From [Eubacterium] cellulosolvens LD2006 (GTDB lineage Bacteria > Bacillota > Clostridia > Lachnospirales > Lachnospiraceae): DNA of 64,000 nt. The stretch covers positions 436,244-500,243 of the forward strand of contig NZ_KK211309.1 of assembly GCF_000621585.1 (NCBI RefSeq), read 5' to 3'. Made by a program: the position numbers and the translations under genes. The notes under the pieces are model-generated. The model had not been told where the DNA came from, did no database searches, and worked only from the letters and a program-made list of their open reading frames with translations. This document shows positions 1 to 10,134 of the stretch, piece by piece; within the stretch, counting starts at the first letter, position 1; each line of letters starts with the position of its first letter.

Positions 1-182
1 CTTGTATCGGAGCCGGACTTGGAATCGGAATTGCAACAGCACATGCGGTAGATGCGATTGCCAGACAGCCGGAAGCAGACGGTAAAATCATGAAGAACCT
101 TCTTCTCGGTTCTGCGCTTGCAGAGGCGACAGCTATTTACGGATTCGTACTCGGCGTACTGATCATTTTCATGGTTAAATAA
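1..182 (+). CDS. atpE: ATP synthase subunit c, C-terminal part (cut by window start)
   Basis: The reading frame entering at base 3 encodes the last 59 residues of the membrane rotor subunit c of F1Fo ATP synthase: end of helix 1, the polar loop ARQPEA, and helix 2 with the ion-binding glutamate in LAEATAIYG. Compared with sodium-type c subunits (Ilyobacter tartaricus), the residue aligned to Gln32 is Ile and the one after the Glu, Ser66, is Ala, so two sodium ligands are missing and proton coupling is the better guess. It is the first gene of the atp operon seen here, 56 bp before atpF; the a subunit gene would lie upstream of the window. Confidence 0.93.
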   Translation, partial: CIGAGLGIGIATAHAVDAIARQPEADGKIMKNLLLGSALAEATAIYGFVLGVLIIFMVK

Positions 183-238
183 ACCGAAAAAATAAAAAAG
201 GCTATTCTCCTGAACAAGGGGGAAAGTAAGGAGCACAC

Positions 239-724
239 ATGTTAGAGATTAGTTTTTGGAATATTGCAATTACGGTCATCAACGTTCTGATCCTGTATAT
301 CGTATTCCGTCTGTTTCTCTTCAAGCCGGTACACAAGGTGCTTGACGCAAGAAAAGCCGATATTCAGAAACAGTTTGACGACGCAGCGGCTGCGCAGAAG
401 GACGCCGAGAATCTGAAGGCACAGTATGACGCGCAGATGCAGGCCGTAGACAAGGAAAAAGAGGCTGCAATCGCGGAGGCAAAACAGAAAGCGAATGCAG
501 AGTATGACCGGATTATCGGATCCGCGAATGCAGAGTCCGATAAGATTGTAAAGACCGCTCGCGAGAAAGCAAAAGCGGCAGCCAATGAGGAGAAGCGTAA
601 AGCGGAAGAAGAAATTGTCGGAATGGTCAGAGATGCCGCAAATAAGATCGCGGAATCAGAGAGCGACGAGAAGCTTTATGACAGCTTCCTGAAGAAGGTT
701 TCCGACGAAGCAGAGGCTGAGTAA
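239..724 (+). CDS. atpF: ATP synthase subunit b
   Basis: 161-residue peripheral-stalk subunit b of F1Fo ATP synthase. One N-terminal membrane helix (about residues 5-27) is followed by a long, charged, Ala/Lys/Glu-rich coiled coil running to the C-terminus, the usual b architecture and length. Start ATG has AAGGAG six bases upstream. It follows atpE and precedes the alpha gene by about 80 bp; in most bacteria the delta gene would sit between them, but no delta reading frame is present. The b C-terminus therefore probably docks on the delta-like domain fused to alpha. Confidence 0.95.
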   Translation: MLEISFWNIAITVINVLILYIVFRLFLFKPVHKVLDARKADIQKQFDDAAAAQKDAENLKAQYDAQMQAVDKEKEAAIAEAKQKANAEYDRIIGSANAESDKIVKTAREKAKAAANEEKRKAEEEIVGMVRDAANKIAESESDEKLYDSFLKKVSDEAEAE

Positions 725-803
725 TCCGGAGGAGCAGTCCCGGTAAGGGATATCCGGATCATTGTCTCAGATCTGTATACATGATGATAAAGGACTGGAC
801 AAT

Positions 804-2648
804 ATGAGTGAATTAACAAACAAGAATACTTCGGAACAGACATCAGAGGTAAAACACGCTGTCCTTCGATACGTGTCGAAACCGAGCGATGCTCAGATTC
901 AGAAGTTCACGGAATTTCTTGCAAAGAAATACTGTTCCGGTGATGTGAGCAGGATCGAGCTCGAGACGAGGGAGGAGCCGGGAATTCACGGCGGTTTCAT
1001 TCTCGATATCGAAAGCGATGAATACGACTGGAGTACCAGCGGTCGTGAGATGCAGTTCGAGCAGCACATCAACGAGGCAAGAGAACAGGCCCGCCGCGAG
1101 AAGAAGAGCATCATGGACATGATGAAGACAGCGGTGGCGAACTTTGAACTGGAGGCAAAGGAATCCGAGGTCGGTACTGTCGTGACAGCCGGTGACGGAA
1201 TCGTTACAATCAGCGGTCTCTCCCATGCAATGTACGGAGAAATCGTTCTGTTTGATAACGGCGTCAAGGGTATGGTCCAGAACATCGGAGATGAAGGCAT
1301 CGGTGCCATTCTGTTCGATACAGAGGGCACGATCGGTGAGGGATCCAGAGTGACCGGAACCGGTAAGAAGGCCGGCATCCCGGTGTCCGACGAATACATC
1401 GGAAGAGTCATTGACGCCCTCGGCAATCCCATCGACGGAGGAGAACCGATCAACGCGACCGAGTTCCGTCCGATCGAGCAGCCGGCACCCGGCATCGTCG
1501 ATCGCCAGCCGGTAAATGTTCCGATGGAGACAGGAATCCTTGCAATCGATTCCATGTTCCCGATCGGCAGAGGACAGCGAGAGCTGATTATCGGAGACCG
1601 TCAGACCGGAAAGACTTCCATTGCGATCGATACGATCCTGAACCAGAAAGGCAAGAACTGTTACTGCATCTATGTCGGAATCGGACAGAAGCAGTCAACC
1701 ATCGCGTCGCTGGTGAACACACTTCGCACCAAAGGAGCGATGGAGTATTCGATCGTTGTATCCTCGACGGCATCCGATCCGGCGCCGCTGCAGTATGTAG
1801 CGCCGTATTCCGCGACGTCCCTTGCCGAGCATTTCATGCACAAGGGCAAAGACGTACTGATTGTCTACGATGATCTTTCCAAGCATGCGGTGGCATATCG
1901 TACTCTGTCACTTCTTCTCGGACGTTCTCCGGGACGAGAGGCATATCCGGGAGATGTTTTCTATCTCCACTCCAGACTTCTGGAGCGTTCTTCCAGACTT
2001 TCCGAGGCGCTCGGAGGAGGATCGATTACGGCGCTGCCGATTATCGAGACCCAGGACGGAGATGTATCCGCATATATTCCGACAAACGTTATTTCCATCA
2101 CAGACGGACAGATCTTCCTGGAATCCGATCTGTTCTTTGAGGGCCAGAGACCGGCCGTAAACGTCGGACTTTCTGTATCCCGAGTAGGTGGAGCCGCACA
2201 GACAAAAGCGATGAAAAAGGCCGCGGGATCCCTCCGTATCGATCTGGCGCAGTTCAGAGAGATGCAGGTGTTCACGCAGTTCAGCTCGGATCTCGATGAT
2301 GCGACGAAGAATCAGTTGAAACAGGGAAGTGTCCTGATGGAGATGCTCAAGCAGCCGACGGGACGTCCCCTTTCCCTTCCGGAGCAGGTTATTTCCCTCT
2401 GCGTTGCGGAAAATAAGAAGATGATCGACGTCAAGCGCACAGAGGTCAAGAAATATCAGATGGAGATGCTGGATTTCTTTGAGCAGAAATATCCCGAGAT
2501 CTCTGCGGAAATCGTAAAGACCAAGAAACTCGAGCCGGAGATGAAGGAGGATATCCTTCGCGCGGCGGATGAGTTCCATGCGCAGTACTATGCGAAAGCG
2601 AAAGAGGATCCGAAAGCGTATCGCGGAGAGGATACCATCGAACACTGA
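804..2648 (+). CDS. atpA: ATP synthase alpha subunit with N-terminal delta C-domain-like fusion
   Basis: 614 residues against about 505 for ordinary alpha. Residues about 99-614 are a complete alpha subunit: N-terminal helix, Walker A GDRQTGKT (264-271), and the signature regions IIYDDLS-like (here [10 protein letters not shown]) and [12 protein letters not shown]. Residues about 16-90 resemble the C-terminal domain of the delta subunit (helix, then GGFILDI and the EYDWS motif matching the delta GGvvvri...iDGS pattern). The six-helix N-terminal domain of delta is missing, and no separate atpH exists in the operon. The ATG at 804 has AAAGGA nine bases upstream; an in-frame TTG at 762 lacks a suitable site. 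Alpha identity is certain; the delta relation is by motif reading. Confidence 0.95.
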   Translation: MSELTNKNTSEQTSEVKHAVLRYVSKPSDAQIQKFTEFLAKKYCSGDVSRIELETREEPGIHGGFILDIESDEYDWSTSGREMQFEQHINEAREQARREKKSIMDMMKTAVANFELEAKESEVGTVVTAGDGIVTISGLSHAMYGEIVLFDNGVKGMVQNIGDEGIGAILFDTEGTIGEGSRVTGTGKKAGIPVSDEYIGRVIDALGNPIDGGEPINATEFRPIEQPAPGIVDRQPVNVPMETGILAIDSMFPIGRGQRELIIGDRQTGKTSIAIDTILNQKGKNCYCIYVGIGQKQSTIASLVNTLRTKGAMEYSIVVSSTASDPAPLQYVAPYSATSLAEHFMHKGKDVLIVYDDLSKHAVAYRTLSLLLGRSPGREAYPGDVFYLHSRLLERSSRLSEALGGGSITALPIIETQDGDVSAYIPTNVISITDGQIFLESDLFFEGQRPAVNVGLSVSRVGGAAQTKAMKKAAGSLRIDLAQFREMQVFTQFSSDLDDATKNQLKQGSVLMEMLKQPTGRPLSLPEQVISLCVAENKKMIDVKRTEVKKYQMEMLDFFEQKYPEISAEIVKTKKLEPEMKEDILRAADEFHAQYYAKAKEDPKAYRGEDTIEH

Positions 2649-2685
2649 TCGAGGAGCATGCAGATTAGCTTAAGGAATAAGCAAA

Positions 2686-2705
2686 GCCGGCAGTGACTGC
2701 CGGGC
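2686..2705 (+). other. intercistronic hairpin between atpA and atpG
   Basis: Perfect inverted repeat CCGGCAG/CTGCCGG with a 3-base loop in the 75-bp atpA-atpG gap. It has no T-run, so a terminator is unlikely; an mRNA-processing or stability hairpin tuning subunit stoichiometry is an inference. Confidence 0.5.
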
Positions 2706-2723
2706 GCTTAAACGGGTATATAC

Positions 2724-3644
2724 ATGGCATCAACACGAGAAATCAGAGACAGGATCAACAGTATCAAGAGCACAATGAAAATCACCAGTGCGATGTACAT
2801 GATCTCCTCTACAAAAATGAACAATGCCAGGAAAGCCCTGGCCAGTACAGAACCCTATTTCTTCGCTCTTCAGGCTATGTTCACGCGAGTTATCAGACAT
2901 CTTCCCGAGGGATTTCATCATCCGTATCTGGACAAACGAGAGACGGATGACCCGGACGGGCTGCGGCGCGCGGTCATTTGCGTTACGGCGGATAAAGGTC
3001 TTGCCGGCGCGTATAATCACAATGTCCTGAAGATGGCGATGGAGGGAATCCGTCCGGATGCCAACGACAAGCTTTTTGTCGTGGGTGAGGTCGGAAGACA
3101 GTATTTTCACAACCATAACGTCAATGTGGACGGTGAGTTTAATTACACGGCTCAGAAACCGACACAGGCACGTGCCAGACAGATTGCTTCAACAATGCTC
3201 GATCTCTTCACCCAAAATGAGATCGACGAGGTGTATATCATTTACACCGAGATGAAGAATTCCATGGAATCAGAGACTGTTGTAAGGCAGCTTCTGCCAC
3301 TGAACCGACTGCACGGAGACGCGTTCTCCCAGCAGATCTATCAGCTCTCCGGCGGTATGCGGGAGACCTTTAAACTGGAACCGAATCCCACGGAGCTGTT
3401 GAACAATATTATCCCGCCCTGGATCACAGGTTACATCTACAGTGCCCTCGTCGAATCCTACTGCGCGGAGCACAGCGCCAGAATGCAGGCGATGGACGCG
3501 GCGAACAAGAACGGTACGGAACTCCTTTCCGAGCTCAGTATTCAGTTTAACAGGGAGAGACAGGCGAGGATCACCCAGGAGATCACAGAGGTGGCAGCGG
3601 GAGCGAAGGCACGGAAATTGCAGCAAAGTAGAAAGGAATCTTAA
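2724..3644 (+). CDS. atpG: ATP synthase gamma subunit
   Basis: 306-residue central-stalk subunit that rotates inside the alpha3beta3 head. N-terminal helix begins with the family-typical STREIRDRINSIKST and M-ITSAM-MIS; the C-terminal helix carries ARMQAMDAANKN-like residues and a typical end. It is slightly longer than the usual 285 residues. It lies between atpA and atpD (3-bp gap to atpD). The sequence before the ATG is a poor ribosome binding site (ACGGGTATATAC), unlike its neighbours, so translation may be lower, which would fit the 1:3 stoichiometry against alpha and beta. Confidence 0.95.
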   Translation: MASTREIRDRINSIKSTMKITSAMYMISSTKMNNARKALASTEPYFFALQAMFTRVIRHLPEGFHHPYLDKRETDDPDGLRRAVICVTADKGLAGAYNHNVLKMAMEGIRPDANDKLFVVGEVGRQYFHNHNVNVDGEFNYTAQKPTQARARQIASTMLDLFTQNEIDEVYIIYTEMKNSMESETVVRQLLPLNRLHGDAFSQQIYQLSGGMRETFKLEPNPTELLNNIIPPWITGYIYSALVESYCAEHSARMQAMDAANKNGTELLSELSIQFNRERQARITQEITEVAAGAKARKLQQSRKES

Positions 3645-5036
<1,392 letters not shown>

Positions 5037-5037
5037 A

Positions 5038-5460
5038 ATGCCATCACGCAATACAGGCTTTTTTCTCAAGGTTATAGCGACGGATAAGGATTTTTACTCC
5101 GACTACGCCAGGCAGCTGATCGTGAATACGATCGACGGTCAGTTTGGCTTTCTGCCGCATCACGCACAGATCATGCTTGCGATTGAGCCGGGAGAACTTG
5201 ACATTCAGAAACCGGACGGCAGCTGGATCCAGGTGGTGACCGGATACGGATCGATGGTCTTCGCGAACAACCGCGCGACGGTTCTTGTGGAGTCCTGTGA
5301 GACGCCGGATGAGCTGGATGAACGGCGTGCAAGGGAGGCTCTGGAGCGCGCGGAGGAACGTATGCGTCAGAAACAGAGTCTGCAGGAGTACCGGATGAGC
5401 CAGGCCGCGATGGCCAGAGCGCTGTCCAGGCTGAAATTCAAGGGAAAACAACTTCATTAG
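5038..5460 (+). CDS. atpC: ATP synthase epsilon subunit
   Basis: 140-residue epsilon subunit: N-terminal ten-strand beta sandwich (with GQFGFLPHHAQIMLAIEPGEL, typical of the family) and a C-terminal two-helix segment rich in Arg/Glu/Ala (about residues 88-135) that regulates ATPase activity. The start codon is one base after the atpD stop; AAAGGAAGAG in the atpD end serves as ribosome binding site. It is the last gene of the operon, followed by a strong terminator. Confidence 0.95.
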   Translation: MPSRNTGFFLKVIATDKDFYSDYARQLIVNTIDGQFGFLPHHAQIMLAIEPGELDIQKPDGSWIQVVTGYGSMVFANNRATVLVESCETPDELDERRAREALERAEERMRQKQSLQEYRMSQAAMARALSRLKFKGKQLH

Positions 5461-5472
5461 TAAATCACTTGG

Positions 5473-5524
5473 CCGCCGCGCCGGATGTGTTCTTCTTGGA
5501 AGAGGCATCCCGCGGCGGTTTTTT
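5473..5524 (+). terminator. intrinsic terminator of atp operon
   Basis: Long hairpin: outer stem CCGCCGCG/CGCGGCGG with inner pairing GGATG/CATCC and TCTTC/GAAGA, followed directly by TTTTTT. It lies 12 bp after the atpC stop. Confidence 0.9.
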
Positions 5525-5690
5525 GTCACATAAGGAATTGTACCGCAATCCCTATGAGACAAAATGCTCCGCTTGCATGCGCATCTCGCAGATAAGAAGA
5601 TCGCTATCGCGATTCTGCTCGCGCGCCTTTCGTCCGCCGCGCTCACCGGGGGGAAGGGATGGGGGATGAAGTCCGCTTGAGGGCTTTGAT
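5521..5690 (+). repeat. dispersed hairpin repeat, copy R1 (type I body)
   Basis: Begins in the T-run of the atp terminator. Leader hairpin 5521-5564 has outer stem TTTTGTC/GACAAAA and CATA/TATG. The body (GCTCCGC, ATGCGCA, CTCGCAGATAAGAAGATCGC, inner hairpin ATCGC/GCGAT, CGCGCCTTTCGTCCGC) matches copy R3a at 16252-16335 at roughly nine of ten bases. It ends near the GAAGTCCGCTTG segment also seen in R3a. Unknown element; see findings. Confidence 0.8.
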
Positions 5691-5788
5691 CTATCTTCCG
5701 CACCTGAAATCCTTCGGAGTTCGGGCGGACAGGGGATGTCCGGCCGTAAAAAATGGATTTCGTGACATACAACGGAGGAAAATTGTAG

Positions 5789-5833
5789 ATGCTTACCGTC
5801 ATACCTGCTAAAATATCAAAGGAATTACTGTAA
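5789..5833 (+). CDS. possible 14-residue leader peptide upstream of degV
   Basis: ATG preceded by GGAGGA at ideal spacing encodes MLTVIPAKISKELL and stops 30 bases before the degV start. The strong ribosome binding site is the only evidence; there is no similarity to a known leader. Confidence 0.25.
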   Translation: MLTVIPAKISKELL

Positions 5834-5863
5834 ACATAGGCAAATTTTATGAGGCGGGTGCGT

Positions 5864-6778
5864 ATGAGCGATTATGTTTTGAGTTGTTGTTCGACAGTGG
5901 ATCTCACCGCGGAGTATTTTGCGATGAGAGAAATCCACTACGTGTGTTTTCACTATGAACTGGACGGAAAGCAGTACAGAGATGATTTCGGCCAGTCCAT
6001 GGCGATGTGTGATTTTTATAAGGCGATGGACGACGGCGCGATGACGAGAACGTCGCAGGTGTCGGTCGGTGAGTACATGGAGTACTTTGAACCTTTTCTG
6101 AAGGAAGGGAAAGATATTCTTCATGTGACGCTGAGCAGCGGAATCTCCGGAACGTACAATTCCGCCTGTGAAGCGGCCAGAGAACTTGCGGAGGACTATC
6201 CGGACCGGAAAATCTATGTTGTGGACTCTCTCGGGGCGTCTTCGGGTTATGGACTTTTGATGGTCGGCCTTGCGGATCAAAGAGACGCGGGAGCTTCCCT
6301 GGAAGAGGTCAGAGACTGGGCGATGCAGATGAGACTGCGCGTACAGCACTGGTTTTTCTCGACAGATCTCAAGTACTATATCAGAGGCGGAAGAATTTCC
6401 CGCACCGCGGGTTTCTTCGGAGGACTTCTGGGAATCTGTCCTCTTCTCGACGTCGACGGCGAGGGCAAGCTTGTTCCGCGGTTTAAAATCCGCGGGCGCA
6501 GGAAGGTCATCAAGGCGATCGTCGATCAGATGGAGAATTATGCCGCGAATGGAACTGCCTATGACGGGAAGTGTTATATCTCCCATTCGGCCGACATGGA
6601 AGACGCGAAGGCCGTCGCGGAGCTCGTGGAAAAAACATTTCCGAAGCTTGACGGAAGAGTTCGTATTTTTGATATCGGCACAACCATCGGAAGTCACACG
6701 GGTCCCGGTACAGTGGCTCTGTTTTTCTGGGGAACAGAGCGGGATATTCAGGAATTGCCTTCCGGTGAAGAAACGTAA
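5864..6778 (+). CDS. DegV family fatty-acid-binding protein
   Basis: 304 residues with the two-domain DegV (EDD) fold: start MSDYVLSCCSTVDLT, the lipid-headgroup segment TSQVSVGEY near residue 63, HVTLSSGISGTYNSA near residue 90, and the GGRISRTAGFFGGLL motif near 180. DegV/FakB proteins bind fatty acids and present them to a FakA kinase; no fakA is nearby, so the partner is unknown. An in-frame ATG at 5849 exists, but GAGG nine bases before 5864 and the family N-terminus favour 5864. It is 18 bp upstream of the NSS symporter and probably cotranscribed. Confidence 0.92.
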   Translation: MSDYVLSCCSTVDLTAEYFAMREIHYVCFHYELDGKQYRDDFGQSMAMCDFYKAMDDGAMTRTSQVSVGEYMEYFEPFLKEGKDILHVTLSSGISGTYNSACEAARELAEDYPDRKIYVVDSLGASSGYGLLMVGLADQRDAGASLEEVRDWAMQMRLRVQHWFFSTDLKYYIRGGRISRTAGFFGGLLGICPLLDVDGEGKLVPRFKIRGRRKVIKAIVDQMENYAANGTAYDGKCYISHSADMEDAKAVAELVEKTFPKLDGRVRIFDIGTTIGSHTGPGTVALFFWGTERDIQELPSGEET

Positions 6779-6796
6779 ATATGGAGGAATTGTTGT

Positions 6797-8314
6797 ATGA
6801 CAAATGAGGGGAACAAAGCGAGGGAAACGTTTGGTTCGAGACTCGGATTTATTCTGGTATCGGCGGGATGCGCGATCGGAATCGGAAACGTATGGAAGTT
6901 TCCTTATCTCTGCGGTCAGAACGGAGGCGCTGCCTTTATTCTGATCTACCTGTTATTCCTGGTGCTTCTCGGCATTCCGGTCATGGTCTGTGAGTTCGCG
7001 ATCGGCCGCGGAAGCCGAAGGAGCGCGGCTCTGGCCATGGATGCGCTTGAGCCGGCCGGGACTAAGTGGCACTGGCTGAAGTATATCAGCATTGCGGGCT
7101 GTTATCTTCTGATGATGTATTACACGGTCGTTGCCGGCTGGATGCTCAATTACTGCTGGAAGCATATCCGCGGAGAATTCATGGAAGTAAAACCGGAATT
7201 CATTGCGAATGACTTCGTCGGTATGCTCGGCGATTTTTCGCAGATGACCTTCTGGACGGTTGCCGTCTGCCTGATCGGTTTTGTGATCTGCTTCTTCGGT
7301 ATTCAGAAGGGCGTGGAGCGTATCACAAAGTACATGATGATCGCGCTTCTTCTTCTGATGATTGTCCTCGCGGGACATTCGCTGTTTCTGAAGGGGGCCG
7401 GGGAAGGCATCCGTTTCTATCTCGTGCCGAACTTCGGAGATATGGCGAAGAGAGGAATCGGAAATGTGATCTTCGCGGCGATGAGCCAGGCGTTCTTCAC
7501 GCTGTCCATCGGAATCGGCGCGATGCTGATTTTCGGTTCGTACATCGGAAAAGACAGAAGTCTGACCGGTGAGGCAGTCACGGTAACGGTACTCGACACC
7601 TTTGTAGCGCTGATGGCCGGCTTCATCATCATTCCGGCCTGTTTTGCCTACGGAATCGAGCCGGATGCTGGCCCGAGTCTGATTTTTATTACCATCCCGA
7701 ACCTGTTCACACAGATGCCGGGCGGAAGAATCTGGGGAGCGCTTTTCTTCGTGTTCCTTTCCTTTGCGGCCATGTCTACAGTCGTAGCCGTGTTCGAGAA
7801 TATCATTGCCTTTGACATGGATCTTTTCGGATGGAACAGAAAGAAGAGCGTGCTCATCAGCGCGGTGCTGATCATCGCGCTCAGTATGCCCTGTGTGCTC
7901 GGCTACAATATCTGGTCGGGCTTTGCACCGCTCGGAGAGGGAAGCGCCGTGCTGGATCTGGAGGATTTTATTGTGTCCAATAACCTGCTCCCTCTCGGTT
8001 CTCTCGCCTTCGTTCTTTTCTGTACAAGGAAAAACGGCTGGGGCTGGGATCGCTTTATCGCGGAAGCGGATGAGGGAAAAGGAATGAAGTTCCCGCATTT
8101 CCTGAAGAACTATATTGCTTACGGCCTTCCGCTGATTATCATCCTGATTTATCTGAAGGGATACTGGGATATGTTCTCTCCGATGGGAACGACGAAGCTT
8201 GCCTGCTGGATGGCTGTTGCCTGTGTATTTCTCGCGTTCATTTTCTTCTGTGCCTTCTCCGCCGGAGGAAAAGCGAAGCGCGTGCTGACGTCTTCCGAGA
8301 CAGGAAAAATCTAA
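6797..8314 (+). CDS. sodium:neurotransmitter symporter family (NSS) transporter
   Basis: 505-residue polytopic membrane protein. The N-terminal signature GFILVSAGCAIGIGNVWKFP is the unwound helix-1 region that binds sodium and amino acid in LeuT-type transporters; GGAAFILIYLLF and the later GTKWHW and SYIGKDRSL loops are typical of bacterial NSS proteins. The substrate is probably an amino acid but cannot be read from sequence. ATG is preceded by GGAGG. It follows degV by 18 bp; a bidirectional terminator lies downstream. Confidence 0.93.
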   Translation: MTNEGNKARETFGSRLGFILVSAGCAIGIGNVWKFPYLCGQNGGAAFILIYLLFLVLLGIPVMVCEFAIGRGSRRSAALAMDALEPAGTKWHWLKYISIAGCYLLMMYYTVVAGWMLNYCWKHIRGEFMEVKPEFIANDFVGMLGDFSQMTFWTVAVCLIGFVICFFGIQKGVERITKYMMIALLLLMIVLAGHSLFLKGAGEGIRFYLVPNFGDMAKRGIGNVIFAAMSQAFFTLSIGIGAMLIFGSYIGKDRSLTGEAVTVTVLDTFVALMAGFIIIPACFAYGIEPDAGPSLIFITIPNLFTQMPGGRIWGALFFVFLSFAAMSTVVAVFENIIAFDMDLFGWNRKKSVLISAVLIIALSMPCVLGYNIWSGFAPLGEGSAVLDLEDFIVSNNLLPLGSLAFVLFCTRKNGWGWDRFIAEADEGKGMKFPHFLKNYIAYGLPLIIILIYLKGYWDMFSPMGTTKLACWMAVACVFLAFIFFCAFSAGGKAKRVLTSSETGKI

Positions 8315-8327
8315 CGGAAAAACAGGA

Positions 8328-8388
8328 AAGACGCGAAGAAGGGCGCCCGGATAAAAGAACCGTCTGTGAAGCCTTGCGCTTCGCGTCT
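8328..8388 (+). other. inverted repeat in 3' region of the NSS gene
   Basis: AGACGCGAAG and CTTCGCGTCT form a perfect 10-bp inverted repeat separated by about 40 bases, just before the bidirectional terminator. No T-run follows. Function unknown. Confidence 0.4.
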
Positions 8389-8396
8389 CATACAAC

Positions 8397-8437
8397 AAAA
8401 GACCATGCCACCCAGAAGAGTGACACGGTCTTTTTAA
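8397..8437 (+). terminator. bidirectional terminator between NSS and XRE genes
   Basis: Stem GACC-TG-CAC/GTG-CA-GGTC with small internal mismatches, flanked by AAAA on the left and TTTTT on the right, between two convergent genes, so it can serve both strands. Confidence 0.75.
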
Positions 8438-8457
8438 AAATCGTATACGTATCTCAA

Positions 8458-8802
8458 TTATTTCACGGTCCAAAGCTGTAAGGTTGCCAGAACCTTTTCC
8501 TTCTCTTCTTCCGAGAGAATGGAGATCGTATTCTGAAGTTCATGATCAAGAGCGGTAGGACGGTATTCCGGCTCGATTTTGCCTACGAGGGAATCGAGGG
8601 TGATACCGGTGAGCTTTGCATAGTAGGAAAGTACACGGAGAGACATAGCTGTCCGGTTGTTCTCTACGTTGCTGATGTATCCGGGTGTTACATGAAGCTC
8701 TGCGGCTACCTGATTCTGGGTAAGTCCGTTCTGTATACGGAGCTCTTTGACTTTACGTCCAAGATCCTCAAAGTCAAATGAATTCTCTACTGATTTGCTC
8801 AT
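8458..8802 (-). CDS. XRE-family helix-turn-helix regulator
   Basis: 114 residues. A Cro/cI-type HTH spans about residues 13-68 (LGRKVKELRIQNGLTQNQVA, then HVTPGYISNVENNRTAMSL), with a short helical C-terminal tail ending EEKEKVLATLQLW. It probably binds DNA as a dimer; the target is unknown. The ATG has GGAGG upstream (reading on the - strand). Its own upstream region is an A/T-rich 498-bp gap with several short inverted repeats where it might bind; it is convergent with the NSS gene. Confidence 0.9.
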   Translation of the reverse strand: MSKSVENSFDFEDLGRKVKELRIQNGLTQNQVAAELHVTPGYISNVENNRTAMSLRVLSYYAKLTGITLDSLVGKIEPEYRPTALDHELQNTISILSEEEKEKVLATLQLWTVK

Positions 8803-9300
8803 ATGTATTGCCTCCGTTGCGTTAGTTCAAAGACGGCGATGCCGGCGTTCGAATTAACTCTGCAATTCTTTATCCCCAGTAGCTGCACTATACACTATAA
8901 TTGGTATAAAAGAAACATACTAATAAAAGGAATAACTCTGTTAATGGTACAAATTGAGCATATATCAATTCAAGACAAATGTCAATGATGCAACGAAAAA
9001 TTCGATGATTTAGTTCGGCTTTTTCGTGATTCGACATGCAGATTTGTGCGTTTTTTATAAGCATCATGAACATAATATGTAAATTTGTACAGAAAGGAGA
9101 GGGCGAATACTGACATTTGGTAAAATAGAATGAGATTTTGATGGATGTATATTATAATGAAATGGAAAAACGACGGAAACGGCGGCAGGTATACAGGGGA
9201 GGCCGCCGGCGATTATCGTATACTATCCGAAAAATGAACGGGCGGAGCCGGCCCGGTCCTTTGCGGAAGACTGTGCGATTTTAGGGAGAGGAGAAATCAC
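8803..9300. other. A/T-rich intergenic region between divergent genes
   Basis: 498 bp between the XRE gene (-) and the TPM gene (+). Seen: the XRE ribosome binding site (8809-8820), an imperfect symmetric A/T stretch around 8886-8912 that could be an operator, a CGAAAAA/TTTTTCG inverted repeat around 8995-9028, and a TATAAT at 9153-9158 without a good -35. No convincing gene. Confidence 0.6.
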
Positions 9301-10122
9301 TTGAAAAAAAGGAAAAATATGCGGTTCTTTTCCTGCGTTCTTGTTTTGCTGACAGCGGTTCTGCTCGGCGGCGTGTTTTTTTCGTGCATGACGAAAACGG
9401 TGTGGGCGGATGATTCGTATGTGAGAGACAGCGGGAATCTGTTCTCGGACGATGAAGAACGGAAGATTGAAGAAATATGTGAAAAGTACCGGGAAGAGAA
9501 CGGAATGAACGTCTTTGTCCTGACGGTGAATAACAGCGATGTCGGGGGCTCCGACGATTATGACACGCAGAAGTATATCGAGGATTATTCGGATGCCGTT
9601 TACCAGGGGCAGGACGCGATCGGTCTGATCATCAATATGGATATCCGCTATTTTTACATGGATATCCGCGGGGACAACGCCCTTGCGGTGTACACGGATT
9701 CCAGACAGGACGTTCTGTATGGGAAGATTTCCTCGCAGTTGAAGCAGGTCAACTATTACAAGGCTGTGGAGGAGATGGTCAGCCTTGCGGACAAGTATGC
9801 CAAGGAAGGACCGGGAGAGGCTTCCGGCACGGAGGATTTCGGCGTGACGCACACGGAGCTGCTGGCGTCGATCGCAATTGCCGTAATTGTGAGTTCCATT
9901 ATTCTGGCCGTCATGATTTCCGCTCATCATGAAAAAAAGATGGCTGTCGGAGCGCAGGACTACATTCCCAAGGGGGGCTTTCAGCTCTCCGGACAGAGGG
10001 ATGTGTTTGTGAGACAGTATGTCACGAAGACGTCAAAAGAGACCAGGTCTTCCGGCGGAGGCACGACGACACACCGGTCGTCTTCCGGAAGCTCGCACAG
10101 CGGCCGCGGCGGTCATTTCTGA
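9301..10122 (+). CDS. TPM-domain membrane protein (YdjH-like)
   Basis: 273 residues. Signal peptide about 1-36 (MKKRKN then a hydrophobic stretch ending VWA), an extracytoplasmic TPM domain about 38-165 (YVRDSGNLFSDDEERKIE; DAIGLIINMDIRYFYM), one membrane helix about 183-203, and a cytoplasmic tail ending in Ser/Gly/His repeats (SSGSSHSGRGGHF). Architecture and tail match Bacillus subtilis YdjH of the PspA-YdjGHI module. Start is TTG with AGGAGA upstream. The zinc-ribbon partner begins 12 bp downstream, as in that module; pspA and the SPFH partner are at 34768-36455. Confidence 0.85.
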   Translation: MKKRKNMRFFSCVLVLLTAVLLGGVFFSCMTKTVWADDSYVRDSGNLFSDDEERKIEEICEKYREENGMNVFVLTVNNSDVGGSDDYDTQKYIEDYSDAVYQGQDAIGLIINMDIRYFYMDIRGDNALAVYTDSRQDVLYGKISSQLKQVNYYKAVEEMVSLADKYAKEGPGEASGTEDFGVTHTELLASIAIAVIVSSIILAVMISAHHEKKMAVGAQDYIPKGGFQLSGQRDVFVRQYVTKTSKETRSSGGGTTTHRSSSGSSHSGRGGHF

Positions 10123-10134
10123 GGAGGGTGAGAG

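Noticed and set aside
762-803. TTG start giving a 628-residue alpha subunit
   Set aside because: No ribosome binding site at proper distance; ATG 804 has AAAGGA at nine bases.
8995-9028. CGAAAAA/TTTTTCG inverted repeat as a terminator or small RNA
   Set aside because: Weak A/T stem with a long loop and no gene upstream on either strand that it would end; left as part of the intergenic description.
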